A DNA stretch of 64,000 bases from Alphaproteobacteria bacterium (GCA_017307285.1 JAFKFI010000050.1:1-64000); one strand, 5' to 3'. Counted from the stretch's first letter, positions 16,584 to 25,764 are shown. Numbers and translations: made by a program. The notes: generated by a model from the sequence alone, not told the origin.

Positions 16584-17553
16584 GTGAATGCCCTATCGGA
16601 TTGCGGCGGCGGCGGCGGCGCGCATCCGCGACAAGTACCGCGACGGCGCAGGATGCCAGCCGGGTGATCTCGGAATCGGCGCGGCTCGTCAGGATGATCG
16701 GCACGCGCGCGCCGAGAATGATGCCGGCCGCATCCGCGCCCGCCAAAAATGTGAGGCTCTTGGCGAGCATGTTGCCCGCTTCGAGATCGGGGACGACAAG
16801 CACGTTGGCGCGGCCTGCCACAGGTGACTTGATCTGCTTGATCGCCGCCGCCTCTATGCTGATCGCGTTGTCGAGCGCGAGCGGTCCGTCGAGCACCGCC
16901 CCAGTGATCTGCCCGCGATCGGCCATCTTGCAGAGCGCAGCGGCCTCGATGGTGGACGGCACCTTGGGGTTTACCGTCTCCGTCGCGCTGAGGATCGCGA
17001 CCCGCACCTCCGGCGCGCCAAGCGCGTGCGCGAGGTCGATCGCGTTCTGCACGATGTCGATCTTCTCCTCGAGGCTGGGTGCGATATTCACCGCCGCGTC
17101 AGTGATGATGAGCGCCTGATCGTGTCCCGGCACATCCATGACGAAGCAGTGGCTGATGCGCCGCGCCGTGCGAATGCCGGTCTCGCGTGCCACGACGGCG
17201 CCCATCAGCTCATCGGTGTGCAGGCTGCCCTTCATCAGCGCTTCGGCGCGCCCGGCGCGGACGAGCTCGACGGCCTTCGCTGCGGCATCATGGCTGTGCG
17301 AGGCCTCGACGCGCTCGAACGGCGCAAGATTGACCTCGGCGAGTCGGGCCACCGCTTCGATCTTCGCAGGCGGCGCGACCAGGATCGGAGTGATCAAACC
17401 GAGCCGAGCCGCCTCGATCGCGGCTTGCAGCGGCACTGCGTTGCAGGGATGGGCGACGGCGGTGACGATCGGCGGCCGCGCTCTGGCCGCCGCGATCAGC
17501 CGCTCGTACTTGTCATGCGGCGCGCGCGGTGTGGCGGAGCTGGCGTCAGGCAT
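16342..17553 (-). CDS. pta: Phosphate acetyl/butyryltransferase, C-terminus frameshifted
   Basis: A single-domain phosphotransacetylase (acetyl-CoA + Pi to acetyl phosphate + CoA). The family domain covers residues 15-312 (VMDVPGHDQALIITDAAVNIAP; LDGPLALDNAIS; GARVPIILTSRADS). After VLVADA the frame enters six Arg codons made of (CGC)6 and then runs out of frame through the first 242 bases of fabI, adding about 85 Arg-rich shadow residues. In the neighbouring frame the same repeat reads Ala codons and stops at TAG (16593-16595), 9 bp before the fabI ATG, as expected for a normal gene end. A one-base slip in the repeat is likely. The start overlaps the DUF3141 stop by 8 bases. Confidence 0.85.
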   Translation of the reverse strand: MPDASSATPRAPHDKYERLIAAARARPPIVTAVAHPCNAVPLQAAIEAARLGLITPILVAPPAKIEAVARLAEVNLAPFERVEASHSHDAAAKAVELVRAGRAEALMKGSLHTDELMGAVVARETGIRTARRISHCFVMDVPGHDQALIITDAAVNIAPSLEEKIDIVQNAIDLAHALGAPEVRVAILSATETVNPKVPSTIEAAALCKMADRGQITGAVLDGPLALDNAISIEAAAIKQIKSPVAGRANVLVVPDLEAGNMLAKSLTFLAGADAAGIILGARVPIILTSRADSEITRLASCAVAVLVADARRRRRRNPIGHSHERSNPPRAYRPQGARRRRRERAFDCVWLRQGVSHRRRGAGDHMAEREGPSVRRTARQGAGGDDHRPAGCRSAWTARSGV

Positions 17554-19720
17554 GCGCCGGCTCTTTGCGGGCGGCGGCCGGTGTCTCGGCCTCGAACAAC
17601 GGTTCGATCTCCTGGAGACGGCGGCGGCCTTCCGAGTCGAGCGGACCGGTGGCGCCGACTACCCGGCGCAGCGCTTCCAAGGCGGCGCGACGTGGCGCCT
17701 GCTCGCGCGGCAGCAATTGGGGGATCGCCCGGATCGCCCGCCGCTCGTCGAGCCGGACAAGCAGATATTGCGTCCGTAGCACGTCCTTGAGCTGCGTCAG
17801 CGAGAGCCGACGGTCGGCGGGTTGCGCGGCGCGCACTGCCTGGATCATCCCAAACCCGCGCTCATCGGCGGTGCCGCCCGGAAGGCGGACATAGATTAGA
17901 GCGCGCAGCGCCGCCTCGGCAATCCCCCCGTGCTCGAACTGCATCTCGAGTTCGGCGCACAGCCTCGCCTTCGTGGCTTCGCGCGCGAGATCGTGCTCGA
18001 TGCGGCGCGGCGCGAGCGGCACCTGCGGACCGAGCCCAAAGGCGGCTTGAAGCACCGGCGAGCCGTAGGTATTGAGGAAGAACCACTCCATCCAGGCGTC
18101 GCGCGTTCGCCCGCAGAGATCGAGCCATGACGTGATCTGCTCCGATGCCGCCCTCTCCATCTCGACGAACGGATTGTCTGCCGGCACCGGCTTGCGATTG
18201 GCGCGCACTTGCCCCGCTAGCGATTTGACCGGCTGCATCGCCGGATTGTGGTCCGAGAAGAGCGCGAAGCGCAGCCTGTTAGGATGCAGCCGCCGCTGCA
18301 GCTCGGCGCCCTGCTCGGTCGTCAGTGCGCGCACCGTGGGGGCGGCCAGCGTGCGATAGAGGCCGAGCGCGGACTCTGAGACGCGCGCCGCGGTCGCGAA
18401 GCGGAGATCGTCCTCGGGCGTATTGCCGCCAAGCGCACGGATATGATTGAGGGTCCGGGTTTCGAGGCGGAACAGGTATTTTCCCTGGATAAGCTCGGGA
18501 TGCTCGATCCCCGGCTCGACCTCAGTGATGACCGCCTCGTAGAGCCCCGGCGGAAGCACATTGATCATCTCCATGCAGGCCGCGAATTCGCCATGCTCCT
18601 TGGTCGCGACCTTGCCGGAGACGAAGATGCCCAGATGCCCGATTGTCTGGTGCAGCGTGTAAACCACCGTCTGGCCATTTTCCACGATCTCCCGCTCGTG
18701 TTCGTAGAGATCGGTGATCCAGCCGAGCGCCTGCTGGGGTGGCGTGATGTTGTCGCCCCATGAGCAGAACACGATGATCGGCGAACGGATGTTGCGCAGA
18801 TCGACGCGCAGCCCGTCGGAGGTGCGGATCTCGCCGGTCGCGAGCTTGTTGCCGACGAACAGATTGTCGGCGATCCACTGCATTTCCGCGGCGTTCAGCA
18901 GCACCGGATTGCCCCACCACGCCTCGAAGTCGAGAAAGCGCCCGGCCTCCTGATCGATGTTGGCGTAGACGTTGTACGGCTTCTGCCAATACGTGTTGGC
19001 CAGATTGAGCGATTCGAAGTTCGCGACCAGGTCGGCACCGTCGAAGATGCCGTTGCCGACATCGCCGGTGAACGCGGTCAGCCATGTGCCGCCCAGCACA
19101 CCGCCCAGGTAGCGCATAGGGTTCTTGCCGCGCACCCCGGCCCAGTAGGAGAGCGGCGAGCCCGCGAGCATGATCGGCCCGACGAGTTCCGGCCGCATCG
19201 CTGCCATCATCATGATCTGCCAACCCGCCTGACAGTTGGCGACGATCACCGGTTTGCCATCGGCCTCGGGATGCAGTGCCGCGACTTCCTCGACGAACAC
19301 CGCCTCCGCGCGGCAGACATCCTCGATCGTCTGTCCGGGAACCGGCTCCGGAAGAAAGCCGACGAAGTAGCAGGGGTGCCCGGCGGCAAGTGCCACGCCG
19401 ATCTCGCTCTCCTGCTTCATCCCGCCAATGCCCGGCCCGTGACCCGCGCGCGGATCGACCACGATGAAGGGCGGCTTGCTGAGGTCCACCTGCACGCCCT
19501 CTGGCGGCCGGATGCGGACCAGAAGGTAATTGACGGGACGCGGCAGGGTACGACCATCGCGGATGAGCTCAGTCCCGAACATCAGCACGTTCGGCACCTT
19601 GCTCGCCTTCTGCACGAGATAGTGGTTGCCGCGCTCGCGCAGCACATCGAGCAACAGGACCGAACGCTGGCACGCATCGATCCAGTAGTCGCACATCGCC
19701 TGCAAGCCATTCAGCAACAT
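17546..19720 (-). CDS. DUF3141 alpha/beta-hydrolase-fold protein
   Basis: A 724-residue DUF3141 protein, a family related to poly(3-hydroxyalkanoate) synthases. The N-terminal half holds an alpha/beta-hydrolase core: PPFIVVDPRAGHGPGIGG, then the nucleophile elbow VANCQAGWQ with Cys in the PhaC-like position, and GDNITPPQQALGWI and the HQTIGHLGIFVSG His region. The C-terminal third is helical and unassigned. The ATG at 19720 is preferred over GTG 19804 because AGGAGC lies just upstream. It is the first gene of the five-gene operon and about 100 bp downstream of a strong FixK-like box. Whether it polymerises, hydrolyses or transfers acyl groups is unknown. Confidence 0.85.
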   Translation of the reverse strand: MLLNGLQAMCDYWIDACQRSVLLLDVLRERGNHYLVQKASKVPNVLMFGTELIRDGRTLPRPVNYLLVRIRPPEGVQVDLSKPPFIVVDPRAGHGPGIGGMKQESEIGVALAAGHPCYFVGFLPEPVPGQTIEDVCRAEAVFVEEVAALHPEADGKPVIVANCQAGWQIMMMAAMRPELVGPIMLAGSPLSYWAGVRGKNPMRYLGGVLGGTWLTAFTGDVGNGIFDGADLVANFESLNLANTYWQKPYNVYANIDQEAGRFLDFEAWWGNPVLLNAAEMQWIADNLFVGNKLATGEIRTSDGLRVDLRNIRSPIIVFCSWGDNITPPQQALGWITDLYEHEREIVENGQTVVYTLHQTIGHLGIFVSGKVATKEHGEFAACMEMINVLPPGLYEAVITEVEPGIEHPELIQGKYLFRLETRTLNHIRALGGNTPEDDLRFATAARVSESALGLYRTLAAPTVRALTTEQGAELQRRLHPNRLRFALFSDHNPAMQPVKSLAGQVRANRKPVPADNPFVEMERAASEQITSWLDLCGRTRDAWMEWFFLNTYGSPVLQAAFGLGPQVPLAPRRIEHDLAREATKARLCAELEMQFEHGGIAEAALRALIYVRLPGGTADERGFGMIQAVRAAQPADRRLSLTQLKDVLRTQYLLVRLDERRAIRAIPQLLPREQAPRRAALEALRRVVGATGPLDSEGRRRLQEIEPLFEAETPAAARKEPAHA

Positions 19721-19819
19721 CGGAGCTCCTGCTTCGCCGTGGACCCGCCGGCTGTCGGCAGGCGAAGACGCCGGCGAGACGACGCGCATCCACCCTCCCG
19801 GCACGCGAAAGCGGCCTCA

Positions 19820-19833
19820 TTGATCTAACTCAA
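19820..19833. promoter_or_regulatory. FixK/FNR-like box between divergent operons
   Basis: TTGATCTAACTCAA matches TTGAT-N4-ATCAA at nine of ten positions. It lies between the acetate operon (minus strand, from 19720) and the DUF3300 gene (from 19857) and could serve either or both. Confidence 0.65.
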
Positions 19834-19856
19834 TTGAGCGTCGGCAAAATGGCGCG

Positions 19857-21422
19857 ATGCTATTCGCCATGAGAGCAAGCCGAACGTGGCTCGGATGCGC
19901 CTCGCGGCTCGCCGCGAGTTGCCTGATGCTTCATGCCGGCATCTTGCCTATGGCCAGCGCGCAGCCCGCCCCGCCCCCCGGTGCCGCGGCAGCCCCGACC
20001 GCGCAAGCGGGTTCGGCCTTCACAATCCAGCAGATCGACGCCCTGCTCGCGCCGATCGCGCTCTATCCCGACACGCTGCTGACGCAGATGCTGATCGCCT
20101 CCACCTTTCCCTTGCAGGTCGTGGCTGCGGCGCGCTGGCTGAAAGAGCCTGGGCATGCGGACCTGAAGGGAGACGCGCTGACCAAGGCGCTCGAGCCGCT
20201 CGACTGGGACCCAAGCGTGAAGTCGCTCATCCCCTTTCCGCAGGCACTCTCACAACTGGATAACAATCTCGAATGGACCCAGCAGGTCGGCTACGCCTTT
20301 GCCAACCAGCAAAAGGAAACGATGGACAGCATCCAGCGTCTGCGGCGCCAAGCTCAAGCGGAAGGCAATCTCAAATCCACTCCGCAGCAGGTGGTGCTTA
20401 CCGAGGGGACCGACGGCGCGGTCTCTGCCGCTGGCGCGTCAACGGGCGCGGGCGCTTCGTCAAGCAATACGATTGTCATTCAGCCCGCCGACCCAGACGT
20501 GGTCTACGTGCCGAGCTATAACCCGGCGAGTGTGTATGGCACCTGGCCCTATCCCGCCTATCCGCCGGTGGCAGCCTACCCCGCTCCGGTCTACATGCCC
20601 GGGACGGCACTGATGAGCGGGCTCGTCTTCGGAGCAGGTGTCGCGATCACTGCGGGGCTTTGGGGGTGGGCCGGCAGCAACTGGAACAACGGCAGCGTCA
20701 ACATCAATGCGAACCGCTGGAACAACATCAACGTCAACCGGGCGCGGACCGCTGCCAATACCTGGAGCCCGTCGCTCAACCGGGCCGGCGGGCGAACGCC
20801 AGCCAACCTGAGCCGGCCGCCGGCGGGGCCAGTCGGCCGTCCTGGGCGGAACAATGGCTTGCCGGCGAACGCAATAGGGCGACAGAGCGTCGGCGTTGCT
20901 CCCGGACTCGTGGACCGACCCCGTCCCCCGTCAGGAGCCGGCAATCTGCCGAACCGTCCCAATCTCAGCCCCGGAAGCCGTCCGGGCGGCGGCCAAGTTC
21001 AACGGCCCAGCGGAGGTCAAGGCCAGCGGCCGGGAGCCGGCCAGGGTCAACGGCCTGGCGGCGGTCAGGTCCAGCGCCCCGGCGGGGGCCAGGTTCACCG
21101 CCCTGGGGCCACACCCGGCCAGTTGCCGGCCCGTCAGCCGGGTCAAGGCGGCAGGCCGGGACCGAGTGCCGGGAACTTGCCACGCCAGCAGCCGGGTGGC
21201 TTCGGCGGACAAAGACCAAATCAGGGCGCTTTCGGCGGCATCGGCGAGGGCAATCGCGCGGCGGCTTACGGACAGCGAGGGATGCAGAGCAGGCAATTGG
21301 GCGGCGCGCAGCAGTTCGGCGGGCGCGGCGGCGGCGGCTTCCAAGGTGGAGGCGCGCCGCGTGGCGGCGGGGGAGGATTTAGGGGCGGTGGTGGCGGCGG
21401 TCGTGGCGGCGGACGACGATAG
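19857..21422 (+). CDS. DUF3300 exported protein with Gly-rich tail
   Basis: A 521-residue exported protein. A signal peptide (to about residue 35, ending PMASA) precedes the DUF3300 domain (about 55-270: QIDALLAPIALYPDTLLTQML ... DPDVVYVPSYNPASVYGTWPY). A short hydrophobic stretch (ALMSGLVFGAGVAITAGLWGW) follows. The C-terminal 220 residues are low complexity, with five octapeptide-like repeats of the form GxGQxQRP around 375-415, and the tail is nearly all Gly and Arg. The start may be ATG 19857 or 19869. It is directly followed by DUF2950, a frequent partner, and shares the FixK-like box with the divergent acetate operon. Function unknown; probably envelope-associated. Confidence 0.85.
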   Translation: MLFAMRASRTWLGCASRLAASCLMLHAGILPMASAQPAPPPGAAAAPTAQAGSAFTIQQIDALLAPIALYPDTLLTQMLIASTFPLQVVAAARWLKEPGHADLKGDALTKALEPLDWDPSVKSLIPFPQALSQLDNNLEWTQQVGYAFANQQKETMDSIQRLRRQAQAEGNLKSTPQQVVLTEGTDGAVSAAGASTGAGASSSNTIVIQPADPDVVYVPSYNPASVYGTWPYPAYPPVAAYPAPVYMPGTALMSGLVFGAGVAITAGLWGWAGSNWNNGSVNINANRWNNINVNRARTAANTWSPSLNRAGGRTPANLSRPPAGPVGRPGRNNGLPANAIGRQSVGVAPGLVDRPRPPSGAGNLPNRPNLSPGSRPGGGQVQRPSGGQGQRPGAGQGQRPGGGQVQRPGGGQVHRPGATPGQLPARQPGQGGRPGPSAGNLPRQQPGGFGGQRPNQGAFGGIGEGNRAAAYGQRGMQSRQLGGAQQFGGRGGGGFQGGGAPRGGGGGFRGGGGGGRGGGRR

Positions 21423-22379
21423 ATGATGAGGCGCAGATGGCCCCTGATTGCGTGTCTGGTGCTGGCCTCCCCTCTTGCGTGGCGCCCCGTTCCGCCGGCG
21501 AGTGCCGCGGAGCAAACCGGATTCAAGACGCCGGATGATGCCGTCGCGGCCTTGGTCGGAGCGCTGCGAAGTGACGATCGGGAAGCTTTGGCCAATGTGC
21601 TCGGGCCTGGTAGCGAGAACCTGGTGCACTCCGGCGACCCGGTGAAGGACCATCAGGAGGCGCAACGCTTTCTCGATGCTTACGGCGAGCGTCATACGCT
21701 CGTTCCCGAAGGACAGGACCGGATCTCCCTCCATGTTGGCGCGAACGATTGGCCGCTGCCGATCCCGCTGGTGCGCCACGACGGGAAATGGGTGTTCGAG
21801 TCACACGAAGGTGCACAGGAAATCGTGGATCGACGGATCGGTCGCAATGAGATCGCCGCGATCCGTTTCGCGTTAGCCTATGTGGACGCGCAGCGCGCCT
21901 ATTTCGACCTCTTCAAGGACGTAACCGGCAAGGGCCGGTACGCCATGCGTCTCGCCAGCACCCCCGGAAACTATGACGGTCTCTACTGGCCGCCCAACCC
22001 GGGCATTCCTGAAAGCCCGTTCGGCCCGCTGGTCCAGAGCGCGGTCGAGGAGGGCTATCCGGGCCAGGTCGAAGCTGGGAAGCAGATCCCTTACCAGGGC
22101 TACTATTACCGCGTCCTCACCGGACAGGGCCCTAACTCACCCGGCGGCGCGAGGAGCTACATGCACGGCGGCCTCATGACTGGCGGCTTCGGGCTGATCG
22201 CCTGGCCCGCGACGTACGATGCGTCGGGCATCATGACGTTTGTTGTCGACCAGGATGGGGTCGTGTTCCAGAGAGATCTCGGCGCCGACACGGGCGCGCG
22301 CGCGTCTGCGATCAAATCCTTCGATCCGGGACTCGACTGGACGCGCGTCGTGGTCGGGTCGGAGGCCAGCTCGCATTGA
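21423..22379 (+). CDS. DUF2950 exported protein
   Basis: A 318-residue periplasmic protein of the DUF2950 family. A signal peptide ends near PPASAAEQ, followed by the family opening GFKTPDDAVAALVGALRSDD, then ESHEGAQEIVDRRIGRNEIAAIRFALAYVDAQRAY and the conserved QGYYYRVLTGQGPNSPGGARSYM / GGFGLIAWPATYDASGIMTFVV blocks. It starts immediately after the DUF3300 stop, so the pair is cotranscribed. No enzymatic role is known to me; the constant pairing suggests a joint envelope function. Confidence 0.88.
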   Translation: MMRRRWPLIACLVLASPLAWRPVPPASAAEQTGFKTPDDAVAALVGALRSDDREALANVLGPGSENLVHSGDPVKDHQEAQRFLDAYGERHTLVPEGQDRISLHVGANDWPLPIPLVRHDGKWVFESHEGAQEIVDRRIGRNEIAAIRFALAYVDAQRAYFDLFKDVTGKGRYAMRLASTPGNYDGLYWPPNPGIPESPFGPLVQSAVEEGYPGQVEAGKQIPYQGYYYRVLTGQGPNSPGGARSYMHGGLMTGGFGLIAWPATYDASGIMTFVVDQDGVVFQRDLGADTGARASAIKSFDPGLDWTRVVVGSEASSH

Positions 22380-22414
22380 CCTGATGCGAGCGGACCTCCT
22401 GGGGGCGTGAACCG

Positions 22415-22699
22415 CTATTGCGGCGGATTGGGCGCCTGGCGCTGCGCACCCGCGCGGTAACCCGACTCGTACGCCGAGGTTTGGCTCTTCTTGGCCTGGT
22501 CGTAGAGCAGGCCGCCGGCCAGGCCGGCGGCCGCGCCAATCCCGGCGCCGAGCCCTGCATTGCCGGCGATCGCGCCGATGACCGCGCCGCCAGCGGCGCC
22601 GATGCCGGTACCGGACATCGCGCGCTGCTCGGTCGGCGAGAGATTGGAGCAGCCCGCAACGGAAAGCCCCAGCACGGCAGCGATGGTGAGCTTACGCAT
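22415..22699 (-). CDS. Glycine-zipper lipoprotein
   Basis: A 94-residue lipoprotein. The lipobox is SVAGC near residue 16, then a classical glycine-zipper hairpin (GIGAAGGAVIGAIAGNAGLG, then AGIGAAAGLAGGLL), and a short polar tail. Such proteins insert or pack in the outer membrane. The ATG at 22699 has GGAGGAGG four bases upstream; the longer frame to 22813 is rejected. It follows the Rap1a-like gene by 17 bp on the same strand and is convergent with DUF2950. Confidence 0.82.
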   Translation of the reverse strand: MRKLTIAAVLGLSVAGCSNLSPTEQRAMSGTGIGAAGGAVIGAIAGNAGLGAGIGAAAGLAGGLLYDQAKKSQTSAYESGYRAGAQRQAPNPPQ

Positions 22700-22716
22700 C
22701 GACCTCCTCCCGCTGC

Positions 22717-23109
22717 TCATTTCGACCTCCCGCAGGGATATTTCTGCGCCAGATAGAGGAACATTCCGTCGACGGCCGGCTGGTTCAGGCGCGACGGCTC
22801 GGCGTTGGCCCATGCCGTGAAATCCGCCAGCTCCTTGCCGCTCGCCGGCCGCGGGGTGGGCAGACAGAAGAGCTTGCGCGCACGACGCTGACTCTCGTGC
22901 GCCTCTTCCACGATCACCGCGCCTTCCGCATAGCCGTGGCAGTAATTTACCGCCGCGGTCATCATCGGATCGTCCTGCGCCGGTGAGCAGATGGCGATCA
23001 GGTCACGCACCGTTGTCGGAGGGAACTGTGCCGCTGTGAGCGCAGCCTTCGCTGGAAGTCCACCGCTGATCGCCAGCATTCCGGCGGCCACGAGGAACGG
23101 CAAACGCAT
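22717..23109 (-). CDS. Rap1a/Tai-like exported protein
   Basis: A 130-residue secreted protein with a signal peptide (MRLPFLVAAGMLAISGGLPAKA). The mature part has the Rap1a/Tai pattern: a first Cys (IAICSP), CHGYAEG, FCLPTP, then a helix and a closing LAQKYPCG, giving four Cys for two likely disulfides. The family includes immunity proteins of type VI effectors, but many members are orphan envelope proteins, and no effector gene is nearby. The ATG at 23109 has AGGAGG six bases upstream. It is first of a two-gene unit with the glycine-zipper lipoprotein. Confidence 0.65.
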   Translation of the reverse strand: MRLPFLVAAGMLAISGGLPAKAALTAAQFPPTTVRDLIAICSPAQDDPMMTAAVNYCHGYAEGAVIVEEAHESQRRARKLFCLPTPRPASGKELADFTAWANAEPSRLNQPAVDGMFLYLAQKYPCGRSK

Positions 23110-23223
23110 CCTAAGCCTCCTCAAAATTGGACGTTACGCTGCCAACGCCCGGAACGGGTGCTATGAAACGAACAAAAGCAACCGCTCACGACCCTTTCTG
23201 CACAGGCACGATTGGGTTGCGCA

Positions 23224-23237
23224 TTGAGATAAATCAA
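23224..23237. promoter_or_regulatory. FixK/FNR-like box upstream of phosphoketolase operon
   Basis: TTGAGATAAATCAA matches TTGAT-N4-ATCAA at nine of ten positions. It lies in the 219-bp gap between the divergent Rap1a-like gene and the phosphoketolase, 91 bp upstream of the latter's ATG. Confidence 0.7.
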
Positions 23238-23328
23238 TGCGCCCAGCGGTTTGCCCTGATACGGCGCGGGAAACGAAATCGCGGCGTTCAGCCCCGGGCG
23301 ACGGCGCGGCGGGTCACAGGAGTTCCTC

Positions 23329-25734
23329 ATGCCGGACGTTCTTTCTCGCGACCAGCGCTCGCTGATTGACGCGTACTGGCGCGCGGCCAACTATCTCTCG
23401 GTCGGCCAGATTTATCTCTACGACAATCCTCTTCTGAAGCAGTCCCTGACGAAGGAGCACATCAAGCCGCGCCTCCTCGGACATTGGGGAACCACGCCCG
23501 GCTTGAATTTCATCTACGCCCATCTGAACCGGCTTATCACCAGCCGCGACCTGGACATGATCTACATCACCGGTCCCGGACACGGCGGCCCCGCGCTGGT
23601 CGCCAATGCCTACCTCGAGGGAACGTACAGCGAGGTCTATCCGAACATCTCGCAGGATGAAGAAGGCATGAAGCGCCTCTTCACGCAGTTCTCCTTCCCT
23701 GGCGGCATTCCGAGCCATGTCGCACCGGAGACGCCCGGCTCGATCCACGAGGGCGGGGAACTCGGGTACGCTATTTCCCATGCCTTCGGCGCCGCGTTCG
23801 ACAACCCCGACCTGATCGTCGCCTGCGTGGTGGGCGACGGAGAGGCTGAGACGGGGCCGCTGGCCACCAGCTGGCACTCGAACAAGTTTCTCAATCCGGC
23901 GACCGATGGGGCCGTGCTGCCGATCCTCCATCTCAACGGATACAAGATCGCCAACCCGACCGTGCTCGCGCGGATTAGCCATGACGAGCTCGAACATCTG
24001 TTCCGCGGCTATGGCTATACACCGTATTTCGTCGAGGGTGACGACCCCGGTACGATGCACGAGCTTATGGCGGCGACGCTCGATGCGGTGATGGACGAAA
24101 TCCAGCGCATCAAAGCCGTGGCGAAGCGAAGCGACTCTCCGGAACGCCCGCTTTGGCCGATGATCGTGTTCCGCACTCCGAAGGGATGGACCTGTCCGAA
24201 GGAGATCGACGGCAGGCGCACGGAGGGCTACTGGCGCGCGCACCAGGTACCGATGGGCGAAATGCACGAGAACCCGGCGCATGTGCGGATTCTCGAGGAA
24301 TGGATGAAGAGCTATCGGCCGGAGGAGCTGTTCGACCGCACTGGTCGGCTTCGCCCCGAGCTCGCCGGGCTTGCGCCCCGCGGCGCACGGCGGATGAGCG
24401 CCAATCCGCACACCAACGGCGGCGCCCTGCTACGCGATCTGCGGCTGCCGGATTTCCGCGACTACGCGATCAACGTGACGTCACCCGGCTCCGCGACGGC
24501 GGAGGCGACCCGGGTGATGGGCGCGTTCCTCCGCGATGTGCTAACGCTGAATGCCGAGGCGCGCAATTTCCGCCTGTTCAGTCCGGACGAAAACAACTCG
24601 AACCGGTGGCAGGACGCGCTGGAAGTCACCAACCGCGCTTGGATGGCCGAGATCGAGCCGTGGGACGACCATCTCGCTCCCGAAGGACGCGTGATGGAGA
24701 TGCTGAGCGAGCATCAATGCCAGGGCTGGCTCGAAGGCTATCTGCTGACCGGCCGGCACGGCTTCTTCTCGTGCTACGAGGCATTCATCCACATCATCGA
24801 TTCGATGTTCAACCAGCATGCCAAATGGCTGAAGGTGTGCAACGAGATTCCGTGGCGCCGGTCGATCGCCTCGCTGAATTATCTCCTCTCAAGCCATGTA
24901 TGGCGGCAGGACCACAACGGCTTCAGCCATCAAGACCCGGGCTTCATCGATCACGTGGTCAACAAGAAGGCAGAGGTCGTGCGCGTCTATCTGCCGCCGG
25001 ATGCCAATTGCCTGCTCTCGGTCACTGACCATTGCCTGCGCAGCCGCAACTACGTGAACGTCGTCGTCGCCGGCAAGCAGCCAGCGCCGCAGTGGCTCAG
25101 CATGGACGATGCGGTGAAGCACTGCACCGCCGGCCTCGGCATCTGGGAATGGGCCAGCAGCGATCGGGGCGGCGAGCCGGACGTGGTGATGGCGTGCTGC
25201 GGCGATGTCCCCACGCTGGAGACGCTGGCCGCCGTCGATCTGTTGCGGCAACACGCGCCGGAGCTGAAGGTCCGTGTGATCAACGTCGTCGATCTCATGA
25301 AGCTGCAGCCGCCGAGCGAGCACCCGCACGGGCTCCCGGATCGCGACTTCGACGCGCTGTTCACGACGGACAAGCCGATCATCTTCGCCTTCCACGGCTA
25401 TCCGTGGCTGATCCACCGGCTGACCTATCGCCGGAACGGACACGGGAACTTGCATGTGCGTGGCTACAAGGAGGAAGGGACGACCAGCACGCCGTTCGAC
25501 ATGTGCGTGATGAACGACCTCGACCGGTATCATCTCGTGGAGGACGTGATCGACCGCGTGCCGAATCTCGCGGTGCGGGCCGCCTACGCCAAGCAGGCGA
25601 TCCACAACAAGCTCATCGAGCACAAGGAATACATTGCTCGCCACGGCGACGATATGCCCGAGGTCGTTGGATGGTCCTGGGGACAAGTGACGGCTGGGCC
25701 GGCGGTGCGCTCGACGGAGGGCGACAATGTGTGA
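23329..25734 (+). CDS. xfp: Phosphoketolase (first copy)
   Basis: An 801-residue thiamine-diphosphate phosphoketolase that splits xylulose 5-phosphate (often also fructose 6-phosphate) with phosphate into acetyl phosphate and an aldose phosphate. Signatures are [15 protein letters not shown] at the start, [25 protein letters not shown], the ThDP/Mg loop [14 protein letters not shown] with [20 protein letters not shown] and [17 protein letters not shown]. It starts at ATG 23329 with CAGGAG upstream. It heads the operon xfp-HAD-GH65-MFS-glgP and sits under a FixK-like box. A second copy lies at 42066 (clearly homologous over its whole length). Confidence 0.95.
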   Translation: MPDVLSRDQRSLIDAYWRAANYLSVGQIYLYDNPLLKQSLTKEHIKPRLLGHWGTTPGLNFIYAHLNRLITSRDLDMIYITGPGHGGPALVANAYLEGTYSEVYPNISQDEEGMKRLFTQFSFPGGIPSHVAPETPGSIHEGGELGYAISHAFGAAFDNPDLIVACVVGDGEAETGPLATSWHSNKFLNPATDGAVLPILHLNGYKIANPTVLARISHDELEHLFRGYGYTPYFVEGDDPGTMHELMAATLDAVMDEIQRIKAVAKRSDSPERPLWPMIVFRTPKGWTCPKEIDGRRTEGYWRAHQVPMGEMHENPAHVRILEEWMKSYRPEELFDRTGRLRPELAGLAPRGARRMSANPHTNGGALLRDLRLPDFRDYAINVTSPGSATAEATRVMGAFLRDVLTLNAEARNFRLFSPDENNSNRWQDALEVTNRAWMAEIEPWDDHLAPEGRVMEMLSEHQCQGWLEGYLLTGRHGFFSCYEAFIHIIDSMFNQHAKWLKVCNEIPWRRSIASLNYLLSSHVWRQDHNGFSHQDPGFIDHVVNKKAEVVRVYLPPDANCLLSVTDHCLRSRNYVNVVVAGKQPAPQWLSMDDAVKHCTAGLGIWEWASSDRGGEPDVVMACCGDVPTLETLAAVDLLRQHAPELKVRVINVVDLMKLQPPSEHPHGLPDRDFDALFTTDKPIIFAFHGYPWLIHRLTYRRNGHGNLHVRGYKEEGTTSTPFDMCVMNDLDRYHLVEDVIDRVPNLAVRAAYAKQAIHNKLIEHKEYIARHGDDMPEVVGWSWGQVTAGPAVRSTEGDNV

Positions 25735-25764
25735 ACAGCCGAGCGCGAGGAGGCGCGGCCCGCG

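Noticed and set aside
16342-16592. pta as a fusion protein with a novel C-terminal domain
   Set aside because: The extra 85 residues are the out-of-frame reading of the fabI 5' end, Arg-rich and without predicted structure, and a normal stop lies in the next frame just before fabI.
20980-21130. CRISPR-like or satellite repeat array in the DUF3300 gene
   Set aside because: The repeats are in-frame codons for GxGQxQRP octapeptides of a low-complexity protein tail, diverged at the DNA level and without spacers.
22717-23109. Rap1a-like protein as immunity for a type VI effector
   Set aside because: No effector, VgrG, PAAR or secretion gene is nearby, and the fold is common among envelope proteins without such a role, so only the fold is reported.
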